In this document: positions 8,746 through 17,003 of the stretch, in pieces
How the letters are laid out: each line of letters starts with the position of its first letter
Position numbering within the stretch: the first letter of the stretch is position 1
Assembly (NCBI RefSeq): GCF_025642785.1
Contig: NZ_JANZKU010000004.1
Span: 1 to 64,000 of the forward strand
Direction: 5' to 3'
From: Pseudomonas sp. RIT-PI-AD
GTDB lineage: Bacteria; Pseudomonadota; Gammaproteobacteria; Pseudomonadales; Pseudomonadaceae
Length of the DNA stretch: 64,000 nucleotides
Notes under the pieces: generated by a model
What the model was told of the DNA's origin: nothing
The model's database searches: none
The model's input: the letters and a program-made list of their open reading frames with translations, nothing else
Made by a program: the position numbers and the translations under genes

Positions 8746-9876
8746 TCAGCGGTAGAGAAAAGGCCGGTAGTCGACATCCAGGGGAACCGCCTTGCCCTGC
8801 ACCAGGCTGGCGATGACCCGGGCGATCAACGGGCCGGCGGTGAACCCCATCCAGGGGAAGAAATTCATGAAGAAGCCCGGCGCGCCCGGCACTTCGCCGA
8901 GGATCGGCCGCCAATCGTCGGTGCCATTGACCACCGCCGCCCAGGTACGGATCACCCGCAGCGGCCCCAGGGCAGGAACGGTCTGCAAGGCCAGCGCCAT
9001 GTTTTGCGCCAGGGAGTCCGGGTCGGTCACCGGATGCCCGCGGCCGTGCCAGCGCGCCGGCCAACCGCCGCCGATCAGCACCGAGCCGATGGCGTTCTGC
9101 TTGAGGGTCAGCTTTTCGCCGGCCGAATAGACCAGGTGGGGAATCAGCGGACCGGTCTGCTCGGTGACCGCGACCTGGATGGCGAAGCCCTGCACATCGG
9201 TGGCGATCCCCAGCATGGCGGCGATGCGCCCGGCGTCGGCACCGGCGGCGTTCACCACCCGCGGCGCGACCAGCGAGCCCTCGCCGAGCACCACGCGGTA
9301 GTTGCCCTGGCCCCGTTCGATGTCCAGCACCGGGCTGTGGCGGCGAAAGCTCACCCCCAGGCGCTTGGCCGCATTGGCGTAGGCCAGGGTCGCGATCAGC
9401 GGGCTGGCCTTGCCCTCGATGGGGCAGAAGGCCCCGCCGAGTACGCGGTCCGACAGGTAGGGCGCCAGGTCGCGCACCTCCCGCCGGTCGAGCAGGCGCA
9501 CGTCCAGGCCGTGCTCGCGCTCCAGCCGCGCCTTGGCCTCGACCTCGCGCAATTGCTGCTCGCTACTGGCCACCAGCAGGCCACCCTTGGTGGAGACCTC
9601 CAGGTCCACCCCCAGCTCGGCCGGCAACTGGTGCCACATCTCGATGGAACGCGCCATCAACTGGATGCTCGGGGCGAAACGCCGGGCCCATTCGGGGCCC
9701 TTGTTGACGAAGGGGTCGTGGGGGATCTGCGCGTGCAGGCTGCCGGCGTTGGAACCCGAGGCCTGGGTGTTCAGCTCGCCGCGCTCCAGCAGCACGACGT
9801 CCACCCCGTCCTTCGCCAGGTAATAGGCGGTGGCGCAACCCGCCAGGCCGCCGCCGATGACGATTACCTCGGCCAT
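8746..9876 (-). CDS. FAD-dependent amine/D-amino-acid oxidase-type protein (beta subunit-like)
   Basis: DAO-family flavoprotein of 376 residues with an N-terminal dinucleotide fold (VIVIGGGLAGCATAYYLA), the ERG loop after strand 2 and a C-terminal FAD contact (FFPWMGFTAGPLIARV). Relatives act as beta subunits of membrane-associated opine, hydrogen-cyanide or D-hydroxyproline dehydrogenases, paired with an alpha subunit carrying FAD and [2Fe-2S]. Such an alpha subunit is encoded at 12148-13836 in the same direction, so the two probably form one enzyme attacking a C-N bond of an imported amino acid derivative. The ATG at 9876 is chosen because the dinucleotide fold begins three residues later and GGAG precedes it. 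Confidence 0.8.
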   Translation of the reverse strand: MAEVIVIGGGLAGCATAYYLAKDGVDVVLLERGELNTQASGSNAGSLHAQIPHDPFVNKGPEWARRFAPSIQLMARSIEMWHQLPAELGVDLEVSTKGGLLVASSEQQLREVEAKARLEREHGLDVRLLDRREVRDLAPYLSDRVLGGAFCPIEGKASPLIATLAYANAAKRLGVSFRRHSPVLDIERGQGNYRVVLGEGSLVAPRVVNAAGADAGRIAAMLGIATDVQGFAIQVAVTEQTGPLIPHLVYSAGEKLTLKQNAIGSVLIGGGWPARWHGRGHPVTDPDSLAQNMALALQTVPALGPLRVIRTWAAVVNGTDDWRPILGEVPGAPGFFMNFFPWMGFTAGPLIARVIASLVQGKAVPLDVDYRPFLYR

Positions 9877-9895
9877 GGGCTTCTCCCCCGGAGGC

Positions 9896-11023
9896 TCACG
9901 ACGCGGCCGCCTGCTCGCGGGCCTGCTGACGGCCCAGGAAGAACCCGTGGGGCACCGGCAGCAGGCGGTGCGCGTCGGCCAGGCCCAGGCGTCGCGCCGC
10001 ATGGTAGGCGAAGCTGGGATCATCCAGCAGGCCGCGTCCCAGGGCGACCAGGTCGGCGGCGCCGTCGGCGACGATCCGCTCGGCCTGTTCGGCGTCGACG
10101 ATCAACCCCACCGCCATGCTCGCCACGCCCGCCTCGGCACGGATCCGCGCGGCATAGGGCACCTGGTGGCCGGGGGTCGCCTGGGTCGCCGAGCGCGCCA
10201 CCGGGCCGAGGATGCCGCCCGCCGAACAGTCCACCAGGTCGACCCCTTCCCGCGCCAGGGCCTTCGCCAGCCGCACGCTGTCGTCCAGGGTCACGCCGCC
10301 TTCGCCGTCGTCCATGCAGGACAGGCGGCACCAGACCGGCATCGCCGCCGGCACCGCGTCGCGTACCGCCCGGACGATCTCCAGGGCCAGCCGCGCGCGG
10401 TTGTCGAAGGCCCCGCCGTAGGCGTCGGTACGCCGGTTCGCCAGGGGGGAAAAGAATTCGTGGATCAGGTAGCCGTGGGCGCCATGGATCTCGACGAAAT
10501 CCAGGCCGGCCGCCACCGCGCGCCGGGCACTGGCGGCGAAGGCGCCGACCACCCGGTCGATGTCCTCGCGGCGGGCGGCGTTCGGCGTGGGCCAGTCCGC
10601 CGAGTGGGCCAGGGCCGAAGGAGCGAGCGTCGGCCAGGCCGGGTAAGGGCTGTCGGGCCGCAGCGGGCCGGCACCCGCCCAGGGCACCGCCGAGCTGGCC
10701 TTGCGCCCGGCGTGGGCGAGCTGCACCCCCAGGGGGATGCCCTGGTCGTGGTAGAGGTCGGCGAGCCGGCGCAGGCCCTCGATCTGTCCGTCGTGCCACA
10801 GCCCCAGGCAGCCGGGGCTGATGCGTCCCTCGGGCTCCACGGCGGTGGCTTCGAGCAGCGCACCGCCGACCCCGCCGAGCGCGAACCGCGCGTGGTGGGC
10901 ATAGTGCCAGTCGTTGGCCAGGCCTTCGACCGCCTGGTACTGGCACATGGGCGACACCAGGATGCGATTGCGAAAGCGCACGCCCCGGGAATCGAAGGCT
11001 GTGAACAGTGCTGGAACGCTCAT
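9896..11023 (-). CDS. Old yellow enzyme family NADH:flavin oxidoreductase (YqjM/XenA type)
   Basis: FMN ene-reductase/oxidase of 375 residues. It shows the thermophilic-like OYE pattern: SPMCQYQA with the redox-tuning Cys, QLAHAGRKAS, EIHGAHGYLIHEFFSP, and the LGRGLLDDP segment near the C-terminus. Members reduce activated C=C bonds, and some, such as 2,4-dienoyl-CoA reductase or dehydrogenases of cyclic amines, act in degradation. It lies 15 bases after the dapA-family gene and 19 bases before the FAD oxidase gene, so it belongs to the same transcript. In this setting it may reduce or aromatise an unsaturated ring intermediate, but this is inference. Confidence 0.85.
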   Translation of the reverse strand: MSVPALFTAFDSRGVRFRNRILVSPMCQYQAVEGLANDWHYAHHARFALGGVGGALLEATAVEPEGRISPGCLGLWHDGQIEGLRRLADLYHDQGIPLGVQLAHAGRKASSAVPWAGAGPLRPDSPYPAWPTLAPSALAHSADWPTPNAARREDIDRVVGAFAASARRAVAAGLDFVEIHGAHGYLIHEFFSPLANRRTDAYGGAFDNRARLALEIVRAVRDAVPAAMPVWCRLSCMDDGEGGVTLDDSVRLAKALAREGVDLVDCSAGGILGPVARSATQATPGHQVPYAARIRAEAGVASMAVGLIVDAEQAERIVADGAADLVALGRGLLDDPSFAYHAARRLGLADAHRLLPVPHGFFLGRQQAREQAAAS

Positions 11024-11038
11024 GCCGCCCCTCCGGTT

Positions 11039-11974
11039 TCAGCGCGCGGCCTGGGCCGCCACGTAGCGGTTGAGGTCATCGATGATGGCGACGATCCGGT
11101 CGCGCCGCTGGATGCCTTCCTCGCCCAGCGCCGAGAAGGGCGTCAGGGGTTGGCGCACGTCGCCCACCGGGTAGCCCTGGGACGCGGCCAGCGCCTTGGA
11201 ATAGCACTGGTGGCCGTAGGTCGGGTGCCCTTCGGCGATGATGTGATCGAAGCTGGCGATCATCGCCTGGATCGTCCGGGCTTCCTCCAGTCGGCCGTCC
11301 ACCAGGGCTTCCCAGAGCCGCGTCGAGGCACGGGGGATGTAGTTCGCGTAGGGGTTCACGTAGCCGACGGCACCGAGCAGGAAGCTTTCCACCGGCCGCT
11401 CGCCGGCGAAGACGTTCATCACGCCCCGGGTCGCCTCGACGATGTCGTAGACCCGCCCGACGTCCATGCTGGCTTCCTTGATGTAGCGCACGTTGTCCAG
11501 CGCCCGGGTCATGCGGGCGACCAGGGCCGCCGACATGTCCACGTTGGTGGTGATCGGGTTGTTGTACAGCATGATCGGCAGCGAGGTGGCTTCGGACACC
11601 GCGCTGTAGTAATTGAAGATTTCGTCGTCGGTCGGGGTGTAGTAGTAGGGCGGCGCCACCATCAACCCGTCGGCGCCGAGCGCCTCGGCCTCGCGGGCGA
11701 AGCGCACCGCGTTCGCGGTGAAGGCGTCCGAGGCCCCGACCAGCACGTCGAGACGGCCGGCGGCCAGCTTGACCGTGGCTTCCACGTAGCGGGTGCGCTC
11801 GTCGTGCGACAGGGTGAGGAACTCGCCGGTGGTGCCGAGGATGATGATGCCCGGCGAACCGGCCTGCACCTGCCAGTCGATGAAGGCGGCCAGGGCCTTT
11901 TCGTCTATCTGGCTGCCGTCCTCGGTGAACGGAGTGACCGTGACTCCGTAGCTGCCGCGAAATGCTTTTCTCAT
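11039..11974 (-). CDS. DapA/N-acetylneuraminate lyase family protein
   Basis: Class-I aldolase/lyase fold of 311 residues. Visible signatures are GTTGEFLTLSHDER (substrate carboxylate loop), YYYTPTDDEI, LYNNPITT (the family tyrosine region) and the Schiff-base lysine in RYIKEAS. The family includes dihydrodipicolinate synthase, and in catabolic clusters 4-hydroxy-1-pyrroline-2-carboxylate deaminase (LhpC) or 2-keto-3-deoxy sugar-acid lyases. Next to DadA-like and ferredoxin-type oxidase genes, a role on a pyrroline or imine product is plausible. ATG at 11974 follows GGAG by 6 bases; upstream frame is not conserved. It is the first gene of the downstream transcript, with operator-like repeats in its 173-base leader. 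Confidence 0.85.
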   Translation of the reverse strand: MRKAFRGSYGVTVTPFTEDGSQIDEKALAAFIDWQVQAGSPGIIILGTTGEFLTLSHDERTRYVEATVKLAAGRLDVLVGASDAFTANAVRFAREAEALGADGLMVAPPYYYTPTDDEIFNYYSAVSEATSLPIMLYNNPITTNVDMSAALVARMTRALDNVRYIKEASMDVGRVYDIVEATRGVMNVFAGERPVESFLLGAVGYVNPYANYIPRASTRLWEALVDGRLEEARTIQAMIASFDHIIAEGHPTYGHQCYSKALAASQGYPVGDVRQPLTPFSALGEEGIQRRDRIVAIIDDLNRYVAAQAAR

Positions 11975-12000
11975 GCTCGACTCCAATGGTTGCGGTTTTG

Positions 12001-12140
12001 TGCGCACTGACGAAATGAGTTCGCTTAGAAAGCCAGGTTTTTTGACGCGATTCGGCATCAATCGCCTTTCATACCGTAATTCTGTTTCGCGAACCCAGGT
12101 AACTTTCGCACAAATGTTAGCATGGCGAACAATGGTTCGC
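12001..12140. promoter_or_regulatory. Promoter gap of dapA-family operon with TKCGMAC repeats
   Basis: Two pairs of half-sites, each with members 19 bases apart, lie here: TGCGCAC at 12001 with TTCGCTT at 12020, and TTCGCAC at 12105 with GGCGAAC at 12124. A palindrome GCGAAC-AATG-GTTCGC covers 12125-12140. Similar pairs occur before other genes of this region, suggesting a shared regulator, most simply the IclR protein encoded at 18130. The gap sits between the fused oxidase gene and the dapA-family gene. Confidence 0.5.
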
Positions 12141-12147
12141 GAAATGA

Positions 12148-13836
12148 TTAACGCTGTTTTTCCGCAGTCCCGGCCAGCTCGGTGATGCTCACCGGCTTCA
12201 CCGGCAGGCGCGGAGCGAACCCCGAGGTGTCGCTGCGGGTCTGCCCGGTGAGGGCGCACAGGCGTTCGTCGAGGGTCGCCGCGCAATAGCGACCCTGGCA
12301 ACGACCCATGCCGATGCGCGTATGCCGCTTGATGGCGCCGAGGGTACTGAAGCCTTCGTCGAGGGCCTCTTGCAGGGTGGCGAAACTGACTTCTTCGCAG
12401 CGGCATACCAGGCAGCCGCCCGCCGACGGCGGCTTGGGCGCGGCGCGGTAGAGGCTCCACAAGGCGCTCTGGAACGCACGCTGGCGCTCCAGCTCGACGA
12501 GCGCGGCGTCGTGGACCCGGCGCAACGCCGCGGAAGGTCGGTAGCCACAGGCGCGGGCGGCCTCCACGCCGATCACCCGGCCCTCGGCCAATGCGGCCTT
12601 GGCACCGCCGAGGCCGGTGCAGTCGCCGAGCGCGTAGACCCCGGGGATATCGGTCTGGCCCTGGGCGTCGCGACGGGTCACCAACTGGCGGCGCGCGGCG
12701 TCGTAGTCGTGCCCGCACCCCAGGGCGCGGAGCAATTCGTTGGCCGGCTCGAAGCCATAGCCCAGGCAGACGCAATCGACCTCGAAGGCATCCGCCAGCG
12801 GCTGGCCGTCCGCCCGGCACAGGGCGACGTGCAGCGACTCGCCACGGGCCTCGATCCCCGCCACCAGTGCGCCGTGGATCATTCGTCCCTTGCCGCGCCG
12901 CAACGCCAGGCGATAGCCCAAGCCGTCGAGCAGCAACCGCGGCACGAGGCAGGCCATGCGCAGCAAATCGCCGAGCTGCGCCAAGCCCGGCGCCACCGCG
13001 GCCTCCACCACCGCGACCACCTCGGCCCCGCCGGCGCTCAATTCGGCCGCCAATTGCAGGTTCAGCGGTCCGTTGCCGGCGATCAGCACGCGCCGGCCGG
13101 GAAGCCGACGCGCGGTGCGCCACAGGGTCTGCGCCGCGCCGGTGGTCATCACCCCCGGCAGGGTCCACCCCGGCACCGCCCAGCCGCGCTCGTAGGCGCC
13201 GGTGGCGATCACCGTGCAACGGGGCTTCCAGCGCTGGCTGCGACCCTCGATGGCGACCCCGTACTCGCCGGGCTCGAACGCTCCCCAGACCAGCGCATCG
13301 CCGATCAACTCGACGCCCGCCGCGCGCACCTCGGCGATCAGCCGCGCCCCTTCGCGGTGCTGGCGGTCGGGCGGCGCGATGTCCGGCCCTTCGACGCTCA
13401 GTTGCTTGTAGTACTGGCCGCCGGCCAGGCTGCGCTCGTCCAGCATCACCACCCGCGCACCGGCCTGGCGCGCCGACAGGGCGGCGGACAAGCCGCCGGG
13501 CCCGGCGCCGATCACCAGCACGTCGGGGGTTTCCACCTGGGTTTCCTCGACCGGTTCGCTGCGCGACCGCTCCAGCGGCAGGGTCGCGTCGGCGAGGCTG
13601 CGGGCGACCCGCATCGGCGTCACCACCTTGGTCATGCAGGCCCGCTGGTTGGGGCGGCCATCGATCTCCACCAGGCATTCCTGGCACACCCCCATGCCGC
13701 AAAAGAGCCCGCGGCAGGCGCCGTTGCGGGTTTCGCGGAAATGCCGGACCCCGCCGGCGATCAGGGCGGCGGCCAGGGATTCGCCGCGACGGGCGTACAG
13801 GACCTGGCCTTCGAACGTGATCGGGATGCGATCCAT
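12148..13836 (-). CDS. Fused [2Fe-2S] ferredoxin - FAD oxidoreductase - BFD domain (opine oxidase alpha-like)
   Basis: A 562-residue protein joining two polypeptides that are usually separate. Residues 1-90 form a small [2Fe-2S] domain with Cys at 46, 51, 54 and 67 (CGMGVCQEC...RAC). Residues from about 104 form a two-dinucleotide FAD/NAD(P) oxidoreductase (DVLVIGAGPGGLSAA; second site VLIAGNGPLN; FAD end motif GVYALGDCTG). Residues 475-518 are a bacterioferritin-associated-ferredoxin-like [2Fe-2S] site (CLVCRC, then CQGRYC). In hydrogen cyanide synthase and opine or D-hydroxyproline dehydrogenases the first domain is a separate subunit. The gene follows the ABC ATPase gene by 73 bases, so uptake and first oxidation are probably co-expressed. 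The predicted partner is the FAD protein at 8746. Confidence 0.85.
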   Translation of the reverse strand: MDRIPITFEGQVLYARRGESLAAALIAGGVRHFRETRNGACRGLFCGMGVCQECLVEIDGRPNQRACMTKVVTPMRVARSLADATLPLERSRSEPVEETQVETPDVLVIGAGPGGLSAALSARQAGARVVMLDERSLAGGQYYKQLSVEGPDIAPPDRQHREGARLIAEVRAAGVELIGDALVWGAFEPGEYGVAIEGRSQRWKPRCTVIATGAYERGWAVPGWTLPGVMTTGAAQTLWRTARRLPGRRVLIAGNGPLNLQLAAELSAGGAEVVAVVEAAVAPGLAQLGDLLRMACLVPRLLLDGLGYRLALRRGKGRMIHGALVAGIEARGESLHVALCRADGQPLADAFEVDCVCLGYGFEPANELLRALGCGHDYDAARRQLVTRRDAQGQTDIPGVYALGDCTGLGGAKAALAEGRVIGVEAARACGYRPSAALRRVHDAALVELERQRAFQSALWSLYRAAPKPPSAGGCLVCRCEEVSFATLQEALDEGFSTLGAIKRHTRIGMGRCQGRYCAATLDERLCALTGQTRSDTSGFAPRLPVKPVSITELAGTAEKQR

Positions 13837-13909
13837 GGTGCTTACCCCTGCGGCGAACGGCGCCCGTCCCGCGCCTCGACGAACGGGCGCGAGGGCGGGC
13901 GGGAGATGA

Positions 13910-14647
13910 TCAATGGCGGAGAATCTTGCCGACGAATTCGCGGGTCCGCGGCTCGCTGGGCGCCTCGAAGATTTGCTGCGGCGTGCCCACCTCGATCACC
14001 TGGCCCTTATCCATCATCACGATGCGCGTGGACACCTCGCGGACGAAGGCCATCTCGTGGGACACCAGCAACATGGTGATGCCCTCCCGGGCCAGGCCGC
14101 GGACCGTGTCCAGCACCTCGTTGACCAGTTCCGGGTCCAGCGCCGCGGTGACCTCGTCGAGCAGCAGGATCTGCGGCTTGAGCGCCAGCGCCCGGGCGAT
14201 CGCCACGCGCTGCTGCTGGCCGCCGGACAGCTCGTCGGGATAGGCATGGTGCTTCTCCCCCAGCCCGACCTTGTGCAACAGCGCCTTGGCCTCGGCTTCC
14301 ACCTCGGCGCGCGGACGCCGCTTGATCTTGATCGGCGCGATGGTCACGTTGCGCAGCACGTCCATGTTCTGGAACAGGTTGTACTGCTGGAACACGATGG
14401 CCATCTTGTCCCGCGCCGTGCGCAGGCTCTTCTTCGACACGTAGTCGAGCGGCGTGTCGTCGATCAGGACCTGGCCGTCGGTGGGCGGCAACAGCCCCAT
14501 GAGCACCCGCAGCAACGTGCTTTTACCCGACCCCGAAGGGCCGATGAGGCTGATCACCTCACCGCGGTCGACCGACAAGCTCACGTTCTGCAGGACCGGT
14601 ATGTGCGCGTACGCGCTGGACAGATTTACGACGTTGAGGTGAGGCAA
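13910..14647 (-). CDS. Polar amino-acid ABC transporter ATP-binding protein
   Basis: ATPase of the importer, 245 residues: Walker A GPSGSGKST, Q-loop FQQYNLF, signature LSGGQQQR, Walker B ILLLDEVTAALDPE, switch His in LLVSHEM. It closely follows the HisP/GlnQ pattern. The start is TTG at 14647, chosen because GGAG lies 7 bases upstream and strand 1 of the fold begins immediately (PHLNVVNLSSAY). This start lies 89 bases inside the end of the preceding permease frame, an unusually long overlap. Confidence 0.92.
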   Translation of the reverse strand: MPHLNVVNLSSAYAHIPVLQNVSLSVDRGEVISLIGPSGSGKSTLLRVLMGLLPPTDGQVLIDDTPLDYVSKKSLRTARDKMAIVFQQYNLFQNMDVLRNVTIAPIKIKRRPRAEVEAEAKALLHKVGLGEKHHAYPDELSGGQQQRVAIARALALKPQILLLDEVTAALDPELVNEVLDTVRGLAREGITMLLVSHEMAFVREVSTRIVMMDKGQVIEVGTPQQIFEAPSEPRTREFVGKILRH

Positions 14648-15314
14648 GACGATTCTCCAGGTAGGCGCCCAGACGGCTGAGTGGGTACGAGAGGGTGAAA
14701 TAGGCAGCGAGCACCACGGCGTACACCAGGAAGGGCGAATAGCCGCGGTTCATCAGCACCTTGCCGGCGAACGTCAACTCGACGACGCCCATCTGCGAGG
14801 CCAGGGAGGTGTCCTTGATGAACATCACCATGAAGGCGAAGGCCGGCGGCAGGATGACCTTCCAGGACTGCGGCAGCAGCACCCTGAACAGGGTGCGGGC
14901 GAACCCGAAGTTCATCACCTGGGCCGCTTCCAGCTGCTGGCGCGGCACCGACTCCAGCCCGGCGCGGATGATCTCCGAGAGGAACGCGGTCGCCACCAGG
15001 CACACCGAGAGGGTGGCGATGGTGGACAGCGAGACGGTGGAGCCGAAGCCCTGCGAGGCGTACATCACGATGAACAGGATGACCAGGAAGGGAATGCGCC
15101 GGAACACTTCCACGTAGAAGGTCGCCAGCAGGCGCAGCGGGGCCAGCCACTGGCCGGTGGTGCTGCGCAGCACACTGATCGCGAACCCGGCCAGGGCCCC
15201 GACGGAGCAGCCGATCAGCGTCATCAGCAAGGTCCGGCCCATGGCTTCGAGGATGAAGACCAGGGTGTACCCGGTGAAGAAGCGCGGAGCCTGGGAAATG
15301 ATCAGATCGAACAT
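14559..15314 (-). CDS. Polar amino-acid ABC transporter permease
   Basis: Inner-membrane permease of the His/Glu/opine family, 251 residues, with several hydrophobic segments and the coupling-helix region LEAAQVMNFGFARTLFRVLLPQ (an EAA-type loop). ATG at 15314 overlaps the TGA of the preceding permease by one base. The conserved part ends around the sequence SRLGAYLENRLA; the last 25-30 residues are basic, unlike family members, and overlap the ATPase gene, so the tail may be a natural read-through extension or the result of a small frameshift near 14640. Confidence 0.88.
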   Translation of the reverse strand: MFDLIISQAPRFFTGYTLVFILEAMGRTLLMTLIGCSVGALAGFAISVLRSTTGQWLAPLRLLATFYVEVFRRIPFLVILFIVMYASQGFGSTVSLSTIATLSVCLVATAFLSEIIRAGLESVPRQQLEAAQVMNFGFARTLFRVLLPQSWKVILPPAFAFMVMFIKDTSLASQMGVVELTFAGKVLMNRGYSPFLVYAVVLAAYFTLSYPLSRLGAYLENRLASPQRRKSVQRVRAHTGPAERELVGRPR

Positions 15315-15988
15315 CAGAACACCTTGATTTTGGCGCGGAACAGGTGACGGCCGACCAGCCCCAGCACGACGGAGGCGACGAAGGTCAGGGCCACGTAGAT
15401 CGCCGCCACCACCGAGAAGGTCTCGATGGTGCGCAGGTTGGCGGTGGAAATGTTGATGGCGCGGCCGGTCAGTTCCTCGACCCCGAAAATCGCCCCGATC
15501 GAGCTCCCCAGCACCAGCCAGACGAAGAAGTTGCACAAGGGCGCGTAGATGGTCTTGGCGATGTGCGGCAGGATCACGTAGCGCACCGTCTGCAAGCCGG
15601 ACATGCCCAGGGTGGTGGCGGTCTCGATCTCCGCCTGGCGCACCGACTCGACCCCGGAGCGCAGGATGTCGATCAGGTAGGCGCCGGAATTCAGGGTCAG
15701 GCCGATCAGCACGGCAGTCATCGGCTCCAGCACGATGCCCACGTCCGGCAAGGCATAGAACAGGAAGAAGATCTGCACCAGGGCCGGCGTGTTGGTGAAC
15801 AGCGTGATGTAGACGCTCACCACGCCGCGCAGCACCCGCCCGCCATGCAGCTTGGCCATGGCGCCCGCCAGGCCGATGGCCGCGCCGAGCCAGAAGGACA
15901 CGAAGGCGATTTCGAGGGTCAGCAACGCGCCCTTCAACAGGTAAGGGAGGTTGGTGATGACGTTGGAGAACTGAAAGGTGTAGTCCAC
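15314..15988 (-). CDS. Polar amino-acid ABC transporter permease
   Basis: Second permease of the same importer, 224 residues, with about five membrane segments and the EAA-like loop QAEIETATTLGMSGLQ. GTG at 15988 is preferred: it gives a protein beginning VDYTFQFSNV, normal for the family, with AAGGA about 11 bases upstream, while the longer frame adds a basic, non-hydrophobic leader. It forms the translocation pore with the permease encoded next and takes substrate from the binding protein at 16053. Confidence 0.88.
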   Translation of the reverse strand: MDYTFQFSNVITNLPYLLKGALLTLEIAFVSFWLGAAIGLAGAMAKLHGGRVLRGVVSVYITLFTNTPALVQIFFLFYALPDVGIVLEPMTAVLIGLTLNSGAYLIDILRSGVESVRQAEIETATTLGMSGLQTVRYVILPHIAKTIYAPLCNFFVWLVLGSSIGAIFGVEELTGRAINISTANLRTIETFSVVAAIYVALTFVASVVLGLVGRHLFRAKIKVF

Positions 15989-16052
15989 GAGGCTATCCGT
16001 CCTTTTCGTCGATTCGCGCGCGGCCGCCCGCCCGCGCGAATCGCCACGGGAG

Positions 16053-16859
16053 TTAGAAGTACGGGATCGCGTCCACCGGCTTGAGCATGGGTGCGCCATA
16101 GGCTTTCTGCCAGGCGCTGTTCACGAAGCCGCTGCTGTGCATCTCGAACAGCACCACGTTCAGGTAGTCGCGCAAGCCGCTGCTGTTCTTGGCCACGCCG
16201 ATGCAGTCGTAGCCCACCGAGATCGGGTCCTTGAGCACCTTCCACTTCACGTCGGGGTAGTTCTTGGTGAAGCCCATGAAGAAGTCGATGTTCTCGACGA
16301 TGGCGTCGCCCCGGCCCTGGGCCACCGCGCGAACCGTGTCGGCGATGGTTTCCACCAGCAAGACATTGGCTTTCGGCAGCTCTTTCTTCAGGTAGTCCAC
16401 CGACCAGTTGCCGCGCATGTTCACCAGCTTGACGTCGGGGCTGTCCAGCTCCTTCCAGTTGCTCGCGGTGAGTTTCTCGGTGGTCAGCACCGCCATGCTC
16501 TCGGTGTGCAGGGGCACGGTGAAGTCGATCAGCTTGGCGCGCTCGGAATTGCGCGTCAGGGCGCCCAGGGAGATGTCGATGCGGTCGGACTGCAGGAAAG
16601 GCACGCGCTGGGCGCTTTCGGTCGGCACGAATTCTGCCTTGACATTCAGGTTGCGGGCGATCTCGTTCGCCGCGTCGATATCGAAGCCGGTCAGCTCGTT
16701 CTGGTCGTTGTACGAGCTCATCGGCGGGAAGTTCGGGTTGATCCCGACGCGGAGGGTTCCGCTCTTGATGATTTCGTCGAGGCTGCGCGCCTGCACGGCG
16801 CCGGAGACCGCCATGACAGCGACGGTCAGCGAGAGAACGACTGCGTTCAATTTGAGCAT
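16053..16859 (-). CDS. Amino-acid ABC transporter substrate-binding protein
   Basis: Periplasmic binding protein of family 3 (HisJ/GlnH), 268 residues. A signal peptide (MLKLNAVVLSLTVAVMAVSG, cleavage near VQA-RS) is followed by the lobe I hallmark TLRVGINPNFPPMS and GFDIDAANEIA. The ATG at 16859 gives a normal signal peptide; upstream codons do not fit one. It defines what enters the cell for the downstream oxidases, but specificity cannot be read from sequence. The promoter gap in front contains two TGCGCAC repeats. Confidence 0.92.
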   Translation of the reverse strand: MLKLNAVVLSLTVAVMAVSGAVQARSLDEIIKSGTLRVGINPNFPPMSSYNDQNELTGFDIDAANEIARNLNVKAEFVPTESAQRVPFLQSDRIDISLGALTRNSERAKLIDFTVPLHTESMAVLTTEKLTASNWKELDSPDVKLVNMRGNWSVDYLKKELPKANVLLVETIADTVRAVAQGRGDAIVENIDFFMGFTKNYPDVKWKVLKDPISVGYDCIGVAKNSSGLRDYLNVVLFEMHSSGFVNSAWQKAYGAPMLKPVDAIPYF

Positions 16860-16955
16860 GGGAGACCCCCTGGTTCGATTGATGGGCGCGCCAGCCACCG
16901 GCTGGAAACTCAATGTCTGGCTTTAACGCTTCTATGTCAATAATTTTATGCGCCA

Positions 16956-16981
16956 TGCGCACATTTGTTTTTATTGCGCAC
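16956..16981. promoter_or_regulatory. Paired TGCGCAC repeats upstream of the ABC transporter operon
   Basis: TGCGCAC at 16956-16962 and again at 16975-16981, 19 bases apart (two helical turns), in the AT-rich 144-base gap between the binding-protein gene and the SDR gene. A third partial copy (TGCGCCA) begins at 16949. The layout matches the pairs before other genes of the cluster. Confidence 0.55.
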
Positions 16982-17003
16982 TTAAATAAGGCGAGCCGCA
17001 CGC

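Noticed and set aside
8332-12010. Long plus-strand open frames opposite the OYE, FAD oxidase and dapA-family genes
   Set aside because: Arg/Pro/Gly/His-rich, no domains, opposite genes with clear catalytic motifs.
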